Made by a program: the position numbers and the translations under genes | The notes under the pieces: generated by a model | The model's database searches: none | What the model saw: only the letters and a program-made list of their open reading frames with translations | What the model was told of the DNA's origin: nothing | Shown here: piece after piece, positions 1 to 7,602 of the stretch | How positions within the stretch are numbered: position 1 is the first letter of the stretch | Layout: every line of letters begins with the position of its first letter | Source of the DNA: Spirochaetia bacterium UBA5763 | GTDB lineage: Bacteria > Spirochaetota > UBA4802 > UBA5550 | Direction: 5' to 3' | DNA length: 20,998 nt | Assembly: GCA_002418835.1 (NCBI GenBank) | Contig: DIEX01000021.1 | Location: 1-20,998, forward strand

Positions 1-20
1 CAATTATTTTTGTCATGTAA

Positions 21-56
21 TCGTTGTGCGAAAGTGGTTCGCCAATTATCCTAGGC
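21..56 (+). repeat. Left arm of island-bracketing inverted repeat
   Basis: Positions 21-44 match the reverse complement of 4988-5011 at 22 of 24 bases. After a divergent 6-base spacer, CTAGGC (51-56) matches GCCTAG at 4976-4981. The arms are outward mirror images around the AT-rich gene cassette, so they look like element ends. No clear target-site duplication is visible outside them. The element family is not recognised. Confidence 0.75.
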
Positions 57-57
57 G

Positions 58-76
58 GGCGAACGTCCTGTTCGCC
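58..76. repeat. Hairpin after the radical SAM gene
   Basis: GGCGAAC (58-64) and GTTCGCC (70-76) form a perfect 7-bp stem with a 5-base loop. It lies 4 bases beyond the stop codon of the radical SAM gene. A further copy of GTTCGCC lies at 37-43 inside the inverted-repeat arm. There is no T-run, so it is not a convincing terminator. It may belong to the element end. Confidence 0.6.
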
Positions 77-80
77 AAGC

Positions 81-1145
81 TTATACGATACTTTTAGTCT
101 CGAGAAAAGTATTATTACATAGATTTATTTCAGGAAAAAAAGGGCATCCATTAAAACATTTTTCTTGAAAAGAACAGGCATTACATTTATTACTATTTAA
201 TCGATTTCGAGCTTCAAGAAATAATGAAGATTTATTCCATATTTCTCGTAAGCTTTTATTTCTCAAAGATTCACCTTTGTGTGATTCCCCTAAAAAAGAA
301 CATGGATACACCAACAAGTTTTCTGAAATATATGCTGAAAATCTAGCGCCATCACATGGTTCTATAAAATTGAAATCGATACCATTCTGAGAAGAAACAA
401 GACCACTAACTGAGCAACTATCAAAACCAATTTTGAAATCATAGGATTCACTAGTTACTAACTGGAATAACTCACGAAAAGAAGTATTATTTTTAAGTAA
501 AAAATTTTCAGTACGATTTTTACCAACAGGCTTATAATTTAAAAAAATAATTGCATTTATATTTTTTAAGAAATTAGGTGGTTTTTTCATCCATTGTAGG
601 GCTACTTCTATTGTATTACAATCTAAAAGAAAATGAATATTAGTCTTAACATTAAAACTAAAAAATTTTGTTAATATTTTATTCATGTTAGAATATGGCT
701 CATATGCACTAACAGCAACAGCACCACAGTATTTTGAAGTTGCTTCAAGTATTTTTTTATTTAAACCATCACCATTTGTTGTATAAGAAGGAACTATACC
801 ATATTTTCGAGTTACTTCAAGAATTTCACAGAATTGAGGATGTTGATTTGGATTACCTCCACCAAGAGCTACCTGGAAAACATTATTAGCTTTAGCCTCA
901 ACCATGATTCTTTCATAGTCTTCAAAAGCCATATGCATTCCATTTTTATCAGAATTTTTATAGCAAAAAGAACAAGATCTACTGCACCAATTTGTTATAG
1001 ATATATCAAGTAATTCAGGACCAGATGGAGCCCAAAAAGGTTCTGGAAAGCCGTTATCTTCAATTCGAATAAATAATCCAGTTTTAGGTTTAAAAAGTAT
1101 TTTATAATTATCAAAAGGATAGTTACGTAAAATAATTTCCCCCAT
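81..1145 (-). CDS. Radical SAM/SPASM-domain protein
   Basis: This 354-residue enzyme probably uses a [4Fe-4S] cluster and S-adenosylmethionine to modify a peptide or protein. C54, C58 and C61 form the CxxxCxxC radical SAM motif (CSRSCSFC), followed by a GGGNP stretch like the family's SAM-binding GGE region. The C-terminal third is cysteine-rich (C264, C282, C321, C324, C330, C334, C343), matching a SPASM domain that carries auxiliary clusters in peptide maturases. It is the last gene of the cassette operon. Its ATG lies 4 bases after the stop of the 136-residue gene, which makes that protein a natural candidate substrate. The Shine-Dalgarno is weak (GGTAG), which suggests coupled translation. 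The radical SAM/SPASM call is secure; the substrate is inferred from position only. Confidence 0.88.
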   Translation of the reverse strand: MGEIILRNYPFDNYKILFKPKTGLFIRIEDNGFPEPFWAPSGPELLDISITNWCSRSCSFCYKNSDKNGMHMAFEDYERIMVEAKANNVFQVALGGGNPNQHPQFCEILEVTRKYGIVPSYTTNGDGLNKKILEATSKYCGAVAVSAYEPYSNMNKILTKFFSFNVKTNIHFLLDCNTIEVALQWMKKPPNFLKNINAIIFLNYKPVGKNRTENFLLKNNTSFRELFQLVTSESYDFKIGFDSCSVSGLVSSQNGIDFNFIEPCDGARFSAYISENLLVYPCSFLGESHKGESLRNKSLREIWNKSSLFLEARNRLNSNKCNACSFQEKCFNGCPFFPEINLCNNTFLETKSIV

Positions 1146-1149
1146 AAGA

Positions 1150-1560
1150 CTACCAATAACAATTAGTATAATGTAAATAATATGTTTCAGATTCTTCTAT
1201 TAAAGAATCCATGCACATAAAAGAAGACAAAGCCCCTAATTCACTACTTAAATGACCAACAAAAACAGAATATCCTTTTTCCAGAGCTTCAAGATACTTT
1301 TTTAAAGCTATATCTGAAAACTCATTCTTTAAGTATTCTTCTACTGATGAATAAGAGTACCGGCCAGAATTATATACTTCTTCAATGGATGATAGTCCCG
1401 ATTTCATATTATAAAACAAATCTTCAACCATGGTATAGAACGTTGAATTTTCTTTAACTCCCAAAAATGACAAAAAAGTATCTTCGCTTAATTCTTCTTT
1501 ACTGATTAAAAGAAAAGATGTTGATGAACTGTTTGTTACAAAATCACTTTTTATTTTCAT
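1150..1560 (-). CDS. Small protein with TNSSSTSF N-terminal motif, possible rSAM partner
   Basis: This 136-residue protein has no catalytic motif I recognise. Residues 1-17 (MKIKSDFVTNSSSTSFL) form a Ser/Thr-rich stretch. From memory, similar starts (SDFVTNSSSSSF) recur on otherwise diverse bacterial hypothetical proteins, so this may be a leader or recognition sequence. The rest is acidic and tyrosine-rich, ending in HYTNCYW. The ATG at 1560 has GGAAG 6 bases upstream and lies 17 bases inside the end of the preceding gene; the radical SAM gene starts 4 bases downstream. This tight coupling fits a modified target or partner of the radical SAM enzyme, but 136 residues is long for a classic peptide precursor. 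Function unknown. Confidence 0.75.
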   Translation of the reverse strand: MKIKSDFVTNSSSTSFLLISKEELSEDTFLSFLGVKENSTFYTMVEDLFYNMKSGLSSIEEVYNSGRYSYSSVEEYLKNEFSDIALKKYLEALEKGYSVFVGHLSSELGALSSFMCMDSLIEESETYYLHYTNCYW

Positions 1561-1969
1561 GATATTCTTCCATCAGCAAATCTTGTATTATTTCTGTAAA
1601 TTCGTCATGAAATTCAGATAAGTTAGCTATCTTATAATCACCAACTTTATTATCAATATTACGGAACAAAAAGTATGACCCAGTATTTATATAAGATAGA
1701 ATTTCAGAAATTTCATCGGAATTAAGAATAGGATATTTTTTTTTAATAAATAATTCATAACTTCCATACTCATGACTATAGAATTTCAGGTATTCATCAA
1801 AAAGCGAAAAACTATTTTTAGTTAAAAAATTATAATAGCGTTGTAAGATTTGTCCTAAGTAGCTTTTTTGAACAATTCCTGCATAACTAGAAAATTCATC
1901 ATAATTAAAAAATTTCGGAAGTAGAATTAAAAACTCATCATGCAAAGTTCCACCAACATAGTACATCAT
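1544..1969 (-). CDS. Hypothetical protein, cassette member
   Basis: This 141-residue acidic protein is rich in Phe, Tyr and Leu and matches no family I recognise. It has no signal peptide, membrane segment or metal-binding cluster. The start is fixed by overlap: the NTPase stop TGA shares its last base with this ATG (TGATG), a typical translational-coupling arrangement. A second Met codon follows immediately. Its end overlaps the next gene by 17 bases. Its place between NTPase and TNSSST protein suggests a dedicated component of the same system, perhaps an adaptor or immunity-type protein. That role is inference only. Confidence 0.7.
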   Translation of the reverse strand: MMYYVGGTLHDEFLILLPKFFNYDEFSSYAGIVQKSYLGQILQRYYNFLTKNSFSLFDEYLKFYSHEYGSYELFIKKKYPILNSDEISEILSYINTGSYFLFRNIDNKVGDYKIANLSEFHDEFTEIIQDLLMEEYHENKK

Positions 1970-4536
1970 CAGTCAACATCCTCATCTACGAGTAAATCAG
2001 TAAAACTTGATAAAATGTCATCAACAAATAAATTGTTAGTCTTTATTGAAGCATTAATTTGTTCTATCGCATTATTAAGTTTTTCTTTATTTAATGCTAA
2101 ATCATGTTCAGAAACATAATATATTAGTTTATTAATATTATTTTTTGATTGAAAGATTGTTCTGGAAAAAAAGAAATCAACTATATCATCAGCTGGAATA
2201 AAATCTGCAGCAAAAAGTTCATTCATTTGCATATAACCAATAAACGACCAAATGATATTCTCTAGCTTTTTATTATTTAAATTATAAACAGAAAATAATA
2301 ACTTTGTCCCAAAAACAGGAAATTCATCCAAATAGTTTTGAATAGTTTTGAATAGTTTATAATAAGGTCCAGTATAGCCATCACCATCAACAGCTGATAG
2401 TGCTAATAAGCATGCAATATAGTTATGTATTGACTCAGGATTGAAAGTTTTTTCAGAAAGGAGTGATGATATTTTTGATGTAATACTAATTATAGGGCCT
2501 TTTTTTTGTCTTTCATGTGAATAAGTAAAATCAATGGTGACACGAAAATAGTTATTAATGATTTTATTATATTCATCTTCAGACAAATCGAATATAATTT
2601 TAGTTAAAATCTGAATATTTAGCTTATAATATATTTTTTGATTACCCCGCTGCAATAATCCATGAAATAATAATATTTTCTGTGTTTTATTCCCTCTGAT
2701 AAGATTCTTAACATATCTAATATCTACATCATTAATATATTCCTCATTTACAGAAAAAATATTTTGAGCAAAAAGGTCATCATAAATATCAAGATCATGA
2801 AGAAAACGTAGTCGCTCACGATACTCAGCCCTACGTGATTTAAAAAATAAAAAACGAAGAACTCCTTCGATTACTGGATAACGCCCCTTACTAAACTTCG
2901 TTCCAAAATGTATTTCATTCGGATCATATTGATTAATGCCAAGTTCTTTTAAAAAATTAAATATATCAATATGCTTGTCCTTTAAAATATAATCTACAAT
3001 CAAGTAATCGCGAAACTCATCAAAAGTAAAATTGAGAACTTCATTATTATTTAAGATTGTAGTGCCATCAGAAATTAAATCTGTACGAAATAAAATATCT
3101 TCATTTACCAATGTCATTAAAAATTGGAGATCAATATTAGAAAGTTGTTCTATTGGAATGTTGATGAAATTCATTGAATAACACATATATTCAAGGACTG
3201 AATTCAATAATTCTATATATTTTCGTTTATTAATAAAAGAAGTTGCTCCAAGAATGGAAAGTTTATGATCAAAATACTTTTTAAAAAGATCATCTTTATA
3301 TAAGTTGTATATTGGTGGGTATTCAGTAGAATTTTGATTCTCCTTATTACCATAAGTCTCAGAAAAAATCCTAAGTAATAAGAAATCTTTTACTAATTCT
3401 TTTTTTACACTAAGGCTTACATCATTTTTTATTTCGAAATAGTTGAAATATGCAGGAATTAATTTTTCTAAAAAATAATCTGGGAGATCATCATTAATAT
3501 TTCGATGATATTGTTGCATATAGTTTTTTTTAATGAATAATACATCTGAAAAGGAAGGTGTATTTTCAAACTGATAAAAACGGTCGCTAAAGTATTCCGA
3601 ACGACAAGTATAAACAAGCCTAATGTATGGGTAAGCAATCATTTTCTCAGTGAAATTATAGAGAGATTGACTAAAAGTTTCAATATTACTTGCTTCATTT
3701 ATGCCATCAAAAATTATGGTAAAAACAACTCCTTCATTTTGACATATTTTACTAATATCTCTCAATAACTCTGGAAGAGTCATTGGTGTACCAAAAGGAT
3801 TAAGCTCTTCTGCAACTATTTCTTCAATTTCTTTTGAAGATACCAATTGATTTCCTGTAAGAAATAAAGAAAAGGGACTAACTTTAAGAACAAAATTATC
3901 AATAAAATCGCATAATAAATTAGTTTTGCCCTGGCCAGCTTTTTCAGTTAATATTAAAACCTGTTTACGACCGATAAGTTCAAAAAGTTCTTTATAATCC
4001 TTAACTAACCAACCTACTCTACTTTTATAATAGCTTATATGATGTAAAAAATTAACCTGATCATTATTAAATAAGTAACCATTCTTAATGTTATGTGCAT
4101 TCAAGTCGGGTAAACTATTAAAAAAACTAGTTAATTGTTCAATAGCTAGATTGCATTGAGAAAATAATTCAATATGAGTAGAAGGTGACTTTTTGTTAAT
4201 GAATTCAACTTTCTCATATGGTAGGGATAACTTGATTAAAGCTTCTTCATAATATGAAAAATCAAGATTCTGTAATTCAGATGTAACTTTTTCATAAAAA
4301 AGAAATGGTAAAGTAAAATATCTAAGCGTTTCTTTAATTTCATTTAACTCAAGAAACAGATCCGGTATATATTTTTTACTGTGCTTTTGGAATTCTACTC
4401 TTTGAAGTAATTTTTTTTTAAAATTCTTTTTATACTTTTTATAAAAAAAATTTGGAAATAAAATTCTTCTTATTCTGTTTAGAAAAACAATGTTATAAGT
4501 AGAATTGAAACTATTTTTAATTTCATTATTACTACC

Positions 4537-4605
4537 GATGTTTATAGTCTTAATGGCTGGTTACCTCTTATTAAAACTATCATTAATACTATTATTATCA
4601 CCGAT
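4537..4605 (-). repeat. Two-copy in-frame repeat spanning the TAA
   Basis: ATCGGT begins each copy, at 4605 and at 4539 reading leftwards, exactly 66 bases (22 codons) apart. About 27 of the first 36 bases match between copies. The encoded segments are IGDNNSINDSFN and IGSNNEIKNSFN. The TAA at 4561-4563 falls between them. This points to an old tandem duplication in the linker. Confidence 0.6.
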
Positions 4606-4743
4606 AGAAATATTGACGTTTCCTTTTTGCTTGATGTTCTTATTTAATACGATTTTATTTTTTTTTCTACGAAAAAGAAATGTCAAAAGTCCAACGACCA
4701 AAGCGGTTCCGATTCCACTAAAAATCCATTGTATATGGTTCAT
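4561..4743 (-). CDS. Short membrane-anchor ORF (N-terminal piece of the STAND NTPase)
   Basis: This 60-codon ORF is what would be translated if the TAA is obeyed. It begins MNHIQWIFSGIGTALVVG, a membrane segment followed by Arg/Lys, then the first copy of the IGDNNSIN repeat. The ATG has a good ribosome-binding site (AGAGG). It is in the same frame as the NTPase, and the second repeat copy continues directly after the stop, so I read it as the N-terminal part of one gene. A stand-alone small membrane protein is less likely. Confidence 0.5.
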   Translation of the reverse strand: MNHIQWIFSGIGTALVVGLLTFLFRRKKNKIVLNKNIKQKGNVNISIGDNNSINDSFNKR

Positions 4744-4772
4744 TACAAACCTCTTTTATCTAATTTTAGCAA

Positions 4773-4800
4773 ATTTTACTCTTTAACAATAATAAATCAA
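4773..4800 (-). promoter_or_regulatory. Candidate promoter of the AT-rich cassette operon
   Basis: Reading leftwards, TTGATT (4800-4795) and TAAAAT (4778-4773) are separated by 16 bases, about 30 bases before ATG 4743. The region is very AT-rich, so chance matches are likely. Confidence 0.35.
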
Positions 4801-4948
4801 TAATAATACGATTAAGTTAAGATTTAATTTTAATACAATAATGTGTAATATTATGTGCTGTGTTTCAGGAAAAATTTTTTGATCAAAATAAAATAATGAG
4901 TAAATATCTTCATATATTTTCTATTTAAAACAATGCTTTCATTTATAT

Positions 4949-4978
4949 GGCCAAAAATCCATCCATGTATTTTTGGCC
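4949..4978. repeat. 10-bp perfect hairpin beside the right repeat arm
   Basis: GGCCAAAAAT (4949-4958) and ATTTTTGGCC (4969-4978) form a perfect stem with a 10-base loop. It overlaps the inner end of the right inverted-repeat arm, as the 58-76 hairpin abuts the left arm. It lacks a following T-run on either strand. It could be a terminator-like structure or an element end. Confidence 0.65.
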
Positions 4979-5011
4979 TAGTGTGCATGGCGAACCACCT
5001 TCACACAACGA
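4976..5011 (-). repeat. Right arm of island-bracketing inverted repeat
   Basis: Mirror image of 21-56: GCCTAG, six divergent bases, then a 24-base block (4988-5011) differing from the left arm at two positions. The sequence outside (5012 on) leads into a transposase remnant and has normal base composition, whereas 80-4940 is strongly AT-rich. Confidence 0.75.
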
Positions 5012-5084
5012 GTCTGTAGAAAAAGTATAAATTAATTGCAATTTAACAGATGTTATGCTGTAGATGAAACCATTGGAGGAATCC

Positions 5085-5648
5085 ATGGCGAGATATAAAG
5101 AATATTCATATGAACAGGGAGTGATGATACCGGTTGATTTCAGCAGCCAGATTCTCCCCGGCACAATGGAGTATACAATTAACTGGATGGTCGATAACAG
5201 GATTGATTTATCAGGCATATCCAGGAGATACAGTAATGATAACACCGGTGCTCCAGCCTATGATCCTGCGATATTGCTGAAGATTATTCTCCTTGCTTAT
5301 TCACGCGGGATTGTATCATCACGAATGATAATGAAAGCTTGCCGTGAAAATATAGTATTCAGGGCTTTATCAGCGGACAGCATGCCCGATTTCACCACAA
5401 TAGCCTCGTTTATACGGGAGATGAAGGATGAGGTGAAGACTATATTCACAGGGGTTCCGGCAGTATTTTCCGGGAAACTATTCCGTGAAGATAAAAAAGT
5501 CCCCGAAAACTCCGGTATAAAATCAGCAGAAAGAACTAAATTGAAAGATAAACAGAACATTTCCAAACCTCCGGACATACCTTCCCCCCGTATTGAAAAC
5601 AGAATATTGAAATTTTTTTGTACGCCGGGAAACAAAAATAAAATCTAA
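5085..5648 (+). pseudogene. Truncated IS1182/DUF772-type transposase
   Basis: Residues 1 to about 115 match the N-terminal DUF772 (InsH-like) region of IS1182-type transposases: ARYKEYSYEQG, the GAPAYDPAILLKIILLAYSRG block, ACRENIVFRALSAD and FTTIASFI. An intact protein would be several times longer and continue into a DDE catalytic domain. Here the similarity fades after residue 115; a weak KVPENSG echo of the usual KLPSNAS motif remains, but the preceding catalytic Asp segment is missing. The frame then runs through unrelated sequence to TAA 5646-5648. ATG 5085 has a good GGAGG; an in-frame ATG at 5064 lacks one. No inverted repeat of the IS was identified. It is non-functional. Confidence 0.8.
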
Positions 5649-5649
5649 C

Positions 5650-5856
5650 CTCCGGACTGTGGGTTACGGTGACGTCTACCCTGTTACCTCTTTCGGGAAG
5701 ATACTGGGCGCAGTAATTGCAATTCTCGGCGTCGGTATGGTTGCTCTCCCTGCGGATATAATCGCTTCCGGCTTTACAGAGCAGATACACTCTGAAAAAA
5801 AAGAAAAAATTACCTGCCCGCACTGCGGTAAATCTTTTGAAAAGAACTCAAATTAA
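5650..5856 (+). pseudogene. 3' fragment of a voltage-gated-type potassium channel
   Basis: The fragment begins abruptly at the K+ selectivity filter (TVGYGD; ACT at 5656-5658), then VYPVTSFGKILGAVI and the inner helix ending GMVALPADIIASGF, as in Kv-type bacterial channels. The C-terminus has TCPHCGKSFEK, a single CxxC seen at the tail of related channels. The voltage-sensor helices, outer pore helix and start codon are missing; a stop in this frame at 5608-5610 closes the upstream side. The channel was probably destroyed by the adjacent IS insertion followed by deletion. Only about 65 codons remain, so no channel can form. Confidence 0.8.
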
Positions 5857-5869
5857 ATTGACTAATCTG

Positions 5870-5875
5870 TATAAT
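5870..5875 (+). promoter_or_regulatory. Candidate -10 box for the lytS-type operon
   Basis: A perfect TATAAT lies about 47 bases before the GTG start of the kinase, preceded by TG but one base off the extended -10 arrangement. No good -35 box is seen at 16-18 bases. Confidence 0.3.
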
Positions 5876-5922
5876 GATATTATATCAAACATGCTTTTAT
5901 AATTATGAATTGAGGTGCTGAT

Positions 5923-7602
5923 GTGATTGCTTTACTGGAAGGGCTTGTCAATCAGGTGGGGAGCATTGTTCTTGTTGCAGTGCTTCTTTCGAGATTCGCC
6001 TTTTTCAGAAAACTCGTCACCAGGGATAAAATTGCACTTAAATACCTCATAATACTGGCAATAGTTTTCGGGATGTTCGGAATCCTGAAAACCTATTCCG
6101 GGATTCCGGTAAAGGGCGCTCTTGCAAACGCCCGGGTGGTTGGCGTCTTTGTCGGCGGCTTAATCGGCGGGCCCGTTGTGGGAGTTCTCGCGGGAATTAT
6201 TGCAGGCGTACACCGCTGGGCAATCGATATAGGGGGCTTTACAGCTTTTGCCTGCATGGTTTCCACAATTGCGGAAGGGATGCTTGCGGGTTATCTGAGT
6301 AAATCTTTCTACAAATCAGAACGCAGATGGCTCTTTGCGTTTTATACAGGCGTCCTTGCTGAAACTATGCAGATGGCGATTCTTCTTGCATTAGTAAGGC
6401 CATTCAGCGCTGCGGTTGATCTTGTTTCAATAATCGGATTACCGATGATTATAGCAAATGCAATCGGAATCAGTATGCTTATTGCCATTGTTGATATAAT
6501 ATATAATGAAAGAGATCAGATTGCCGCGAATCAGTCAAAGATTGTTCTGCAGATTGCTAATAAAACAATCAACTATTTCCGCAAAGGCCTAACCGAAGAG
6601 ACAACCCGGGAAGCAGCCAATATAATAAAAGAGATGGCAGGAGTATCTGCCGTATCATTTACCAGCATGGACAGGATTCTCGCACACGTGGGCACAGGTT
6701 CAGACCATCATATCCCCGGAATACCGCTGGTTACCCGCATCACAAAACAGGTGCTTAGCGATGGTCAGACCCGGATTGCAGGCACGAAAGAGGATATTTC
6801 ATGTTCACACCCGGAGTGCCAGCTTAACAGCGCGGTAATTGTTCCGCTTATGGAGAAAGATCGGGTCATAGGTTCACTGAAAATCTACAAGACCGGAGAA
6901 AACGGCATAACACCTGTTGATGTTGAGCTTGCTGAGGGTCTGGCATCACTCTTCTCCACACAGATTGAGCTTTCGCGTATTGATGAACAGACAAAACTGC
7001 TTAACATATCAGAGCTTAAAGCTCTGCAGGCTCAGATTAATCCGCACTTTCTATTCAATTCAATAAACACCATAGTTTCGCTTATACGAACAAGCCCGGA
7101 GAAAGCGCGTGATCTCCTTGTCAAACTGGGCTCTTATTTCAGAAACAGCCTCTACCACTCCGATGAGATACTCCTTTCAGATGAGATACTGAACATAAAA
7201 AACTATCTTGAAATAGAAAAAGCAAGATTCGGAGATAAACTCAACGTGCTTATCAATGTGGCCGACACTCTAAATTGCATGATACCCCCTTTCACACTGC
7301 AGCCCCTTGTGGAAAATTCTCTGAAGCATGGATTACTCCCCCGCGTTGAGGGCGGCACCATTGAAATTACCGGCGAAAAACGCGGAATCGACATACATCT
7401 ATCAGTAAAAGATAACGGTATCGGAATAGAGGAGAACAAACTGAAAACTCTCCTTGATGATACAGCCTGTTCAAAATCTGTCGGTATTAAAAACGTACAT
7501 AAAAGGCTTATCTGCAAATACGGAATCTCGTACGGTCTCAGGCTGGAGAGCAGACCGGGATCAGGGACCATTGTATCTCTTACCATACCCGGAGCAGCGT
7601 AA
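5923..7602 (+). CDS. LytS-type sensor histidine kinase (5TM-5TMR_LYT, GAF, HisKA)
   Basis: This 559-residue membrane kinase probably senses an external metabolite and phosphorylates the following LytTR regulator. Residues about 1-195 form the LytS-type multi-helix sensor, with NARVVGVFVGGLIGGPVVG and HRWAIDIGGF. A GAF-like region follows (about 210-350). The phospho-acceptor motif is QINPHFLFNSINTI with His near 375; the ATPase domain has PLVENSLKHGL and DNGIGIEENK. The GTG start has GAGG 7 bases upstream; an overlapping ATG at 5921 runs straight into a stop. The TAA overlaps the next ATG (TAATG). E. coli BtsS and YpdA, its relatives, respond to pyruvate and control CstA-type or similar transporters; the CstA gene downstream supports such a role here. 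Confidence 0.92.
   Translation: MIALLEGLVNQVGSIVLVAVLLSRFAFFRKLVTRDKIALKYLIILAIVFGMFGILKTYSGIPVKGALANARVVGVFVGGLIGGPVVGVLAGIIAGVHRWAIDIGGFTAFACMVSTIAEGMLAGYLSKSFYKSERRWLFAFYTGVLAETMQMAILLALVRPFSAAVDLVSIIGLPMIIANAIGISMLIAIVDIIYNERDQIAANQSKIVLQIANKTINYFRKGLTEETTREAANIIKEMAGVSAVSFTSMDRILAHVGTGSDHHIPGIPLVTRITKQVLSDGQTRIAGTKEDISCSHPECQLNSAVIVPLMEKDRVIGSLKIYKTGENGITPVDVELAEGLASLFSTQIELSRIDEQTKLLNISELKALQAQINPHFLFNSINTIVSLIRTSPEKARDLLVKLGSYFRNSLYHSDEILLSDEILNIKNYLEIEKARFGDKLNVLINVADTLNCMIPPFTLQPLVENSLKHGLLPRVEGGTIEITGEKRGIDIHLSVKDNGIGIEENKLKTLLDDTACSKSVGIKNVHKRLICKYGISYGLRLESRPGSGTIVSLTIPGAA

Larger units (their letters stand above)
1969..4743 (-). pseudogene. Membrane-anchored NACHT-like STAND NTPase with in-frame TAA
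   Basis: The frame from ATG 4743 to TGA 1969 is about 924 codons, broken only by a TAA at 4561-4563 (codon 61). Residues about 5-25 form a membrane segment, followed by two 22-residue repeats (ISIGDNNSINDSFN, INIGSNNEIKNSFN) and a helical linker. The NTPase core follows: Walker A AGQGKT (Lys near 273), Walker B FTIIFDGINE (near 341-350) and the arginine motif RLVYTCRSEYF, all typical of NACHT/STAND proteins. The long C-terminal part is helical, without obvious LRR or WD repeats. The open part downstream of the TAA can start only at TTG 4104 (711 codons), which has no Shine-Dalgarno, whereas 4743 has AGAGG 6 bases upstream. The 152 codons between TAA and TTG read as normal protein. Such NTPases are often phage sensors. 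The gene is either disrupted, read through, or affected by a base error. Confidence 0.75.
4744..5084. other. Intergenic region between cassette and IS remnant
   Basis: This 341-base stretch has no credible gene. 4744-4948 is very AT-rich and holds the candidate cassette promoter. 4949-5011 holds the hairpin and right repeat arm. 5012-5084 is the leader of the transposase remnant, with GGAGG at 5075-5079. The island/host boundary is best placed at 5011/5012. Confidence 0.6.

Noticed and set aside
58..76. Hairpin after the radical SAM gene as intrinsic terminator
   Set aside because: Stem is only 7 bp and no T-run follows on the minus strand. It fits better as part of the element end.
4505..4786. 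93-codon hydrophobic + strand ORF
   Set aside because: Antisense to the membrane-anchor region of the NTPase, which has the better ribosome-binding site and family-like sequence. Hydrophobicity comes from AT-rich composition.
5536..5823. Minus-strand ORFs across the IS/channel scar
   Set aside because: Antisense shadows of recognisable transposase and channel fragments, with no family-like sequence.
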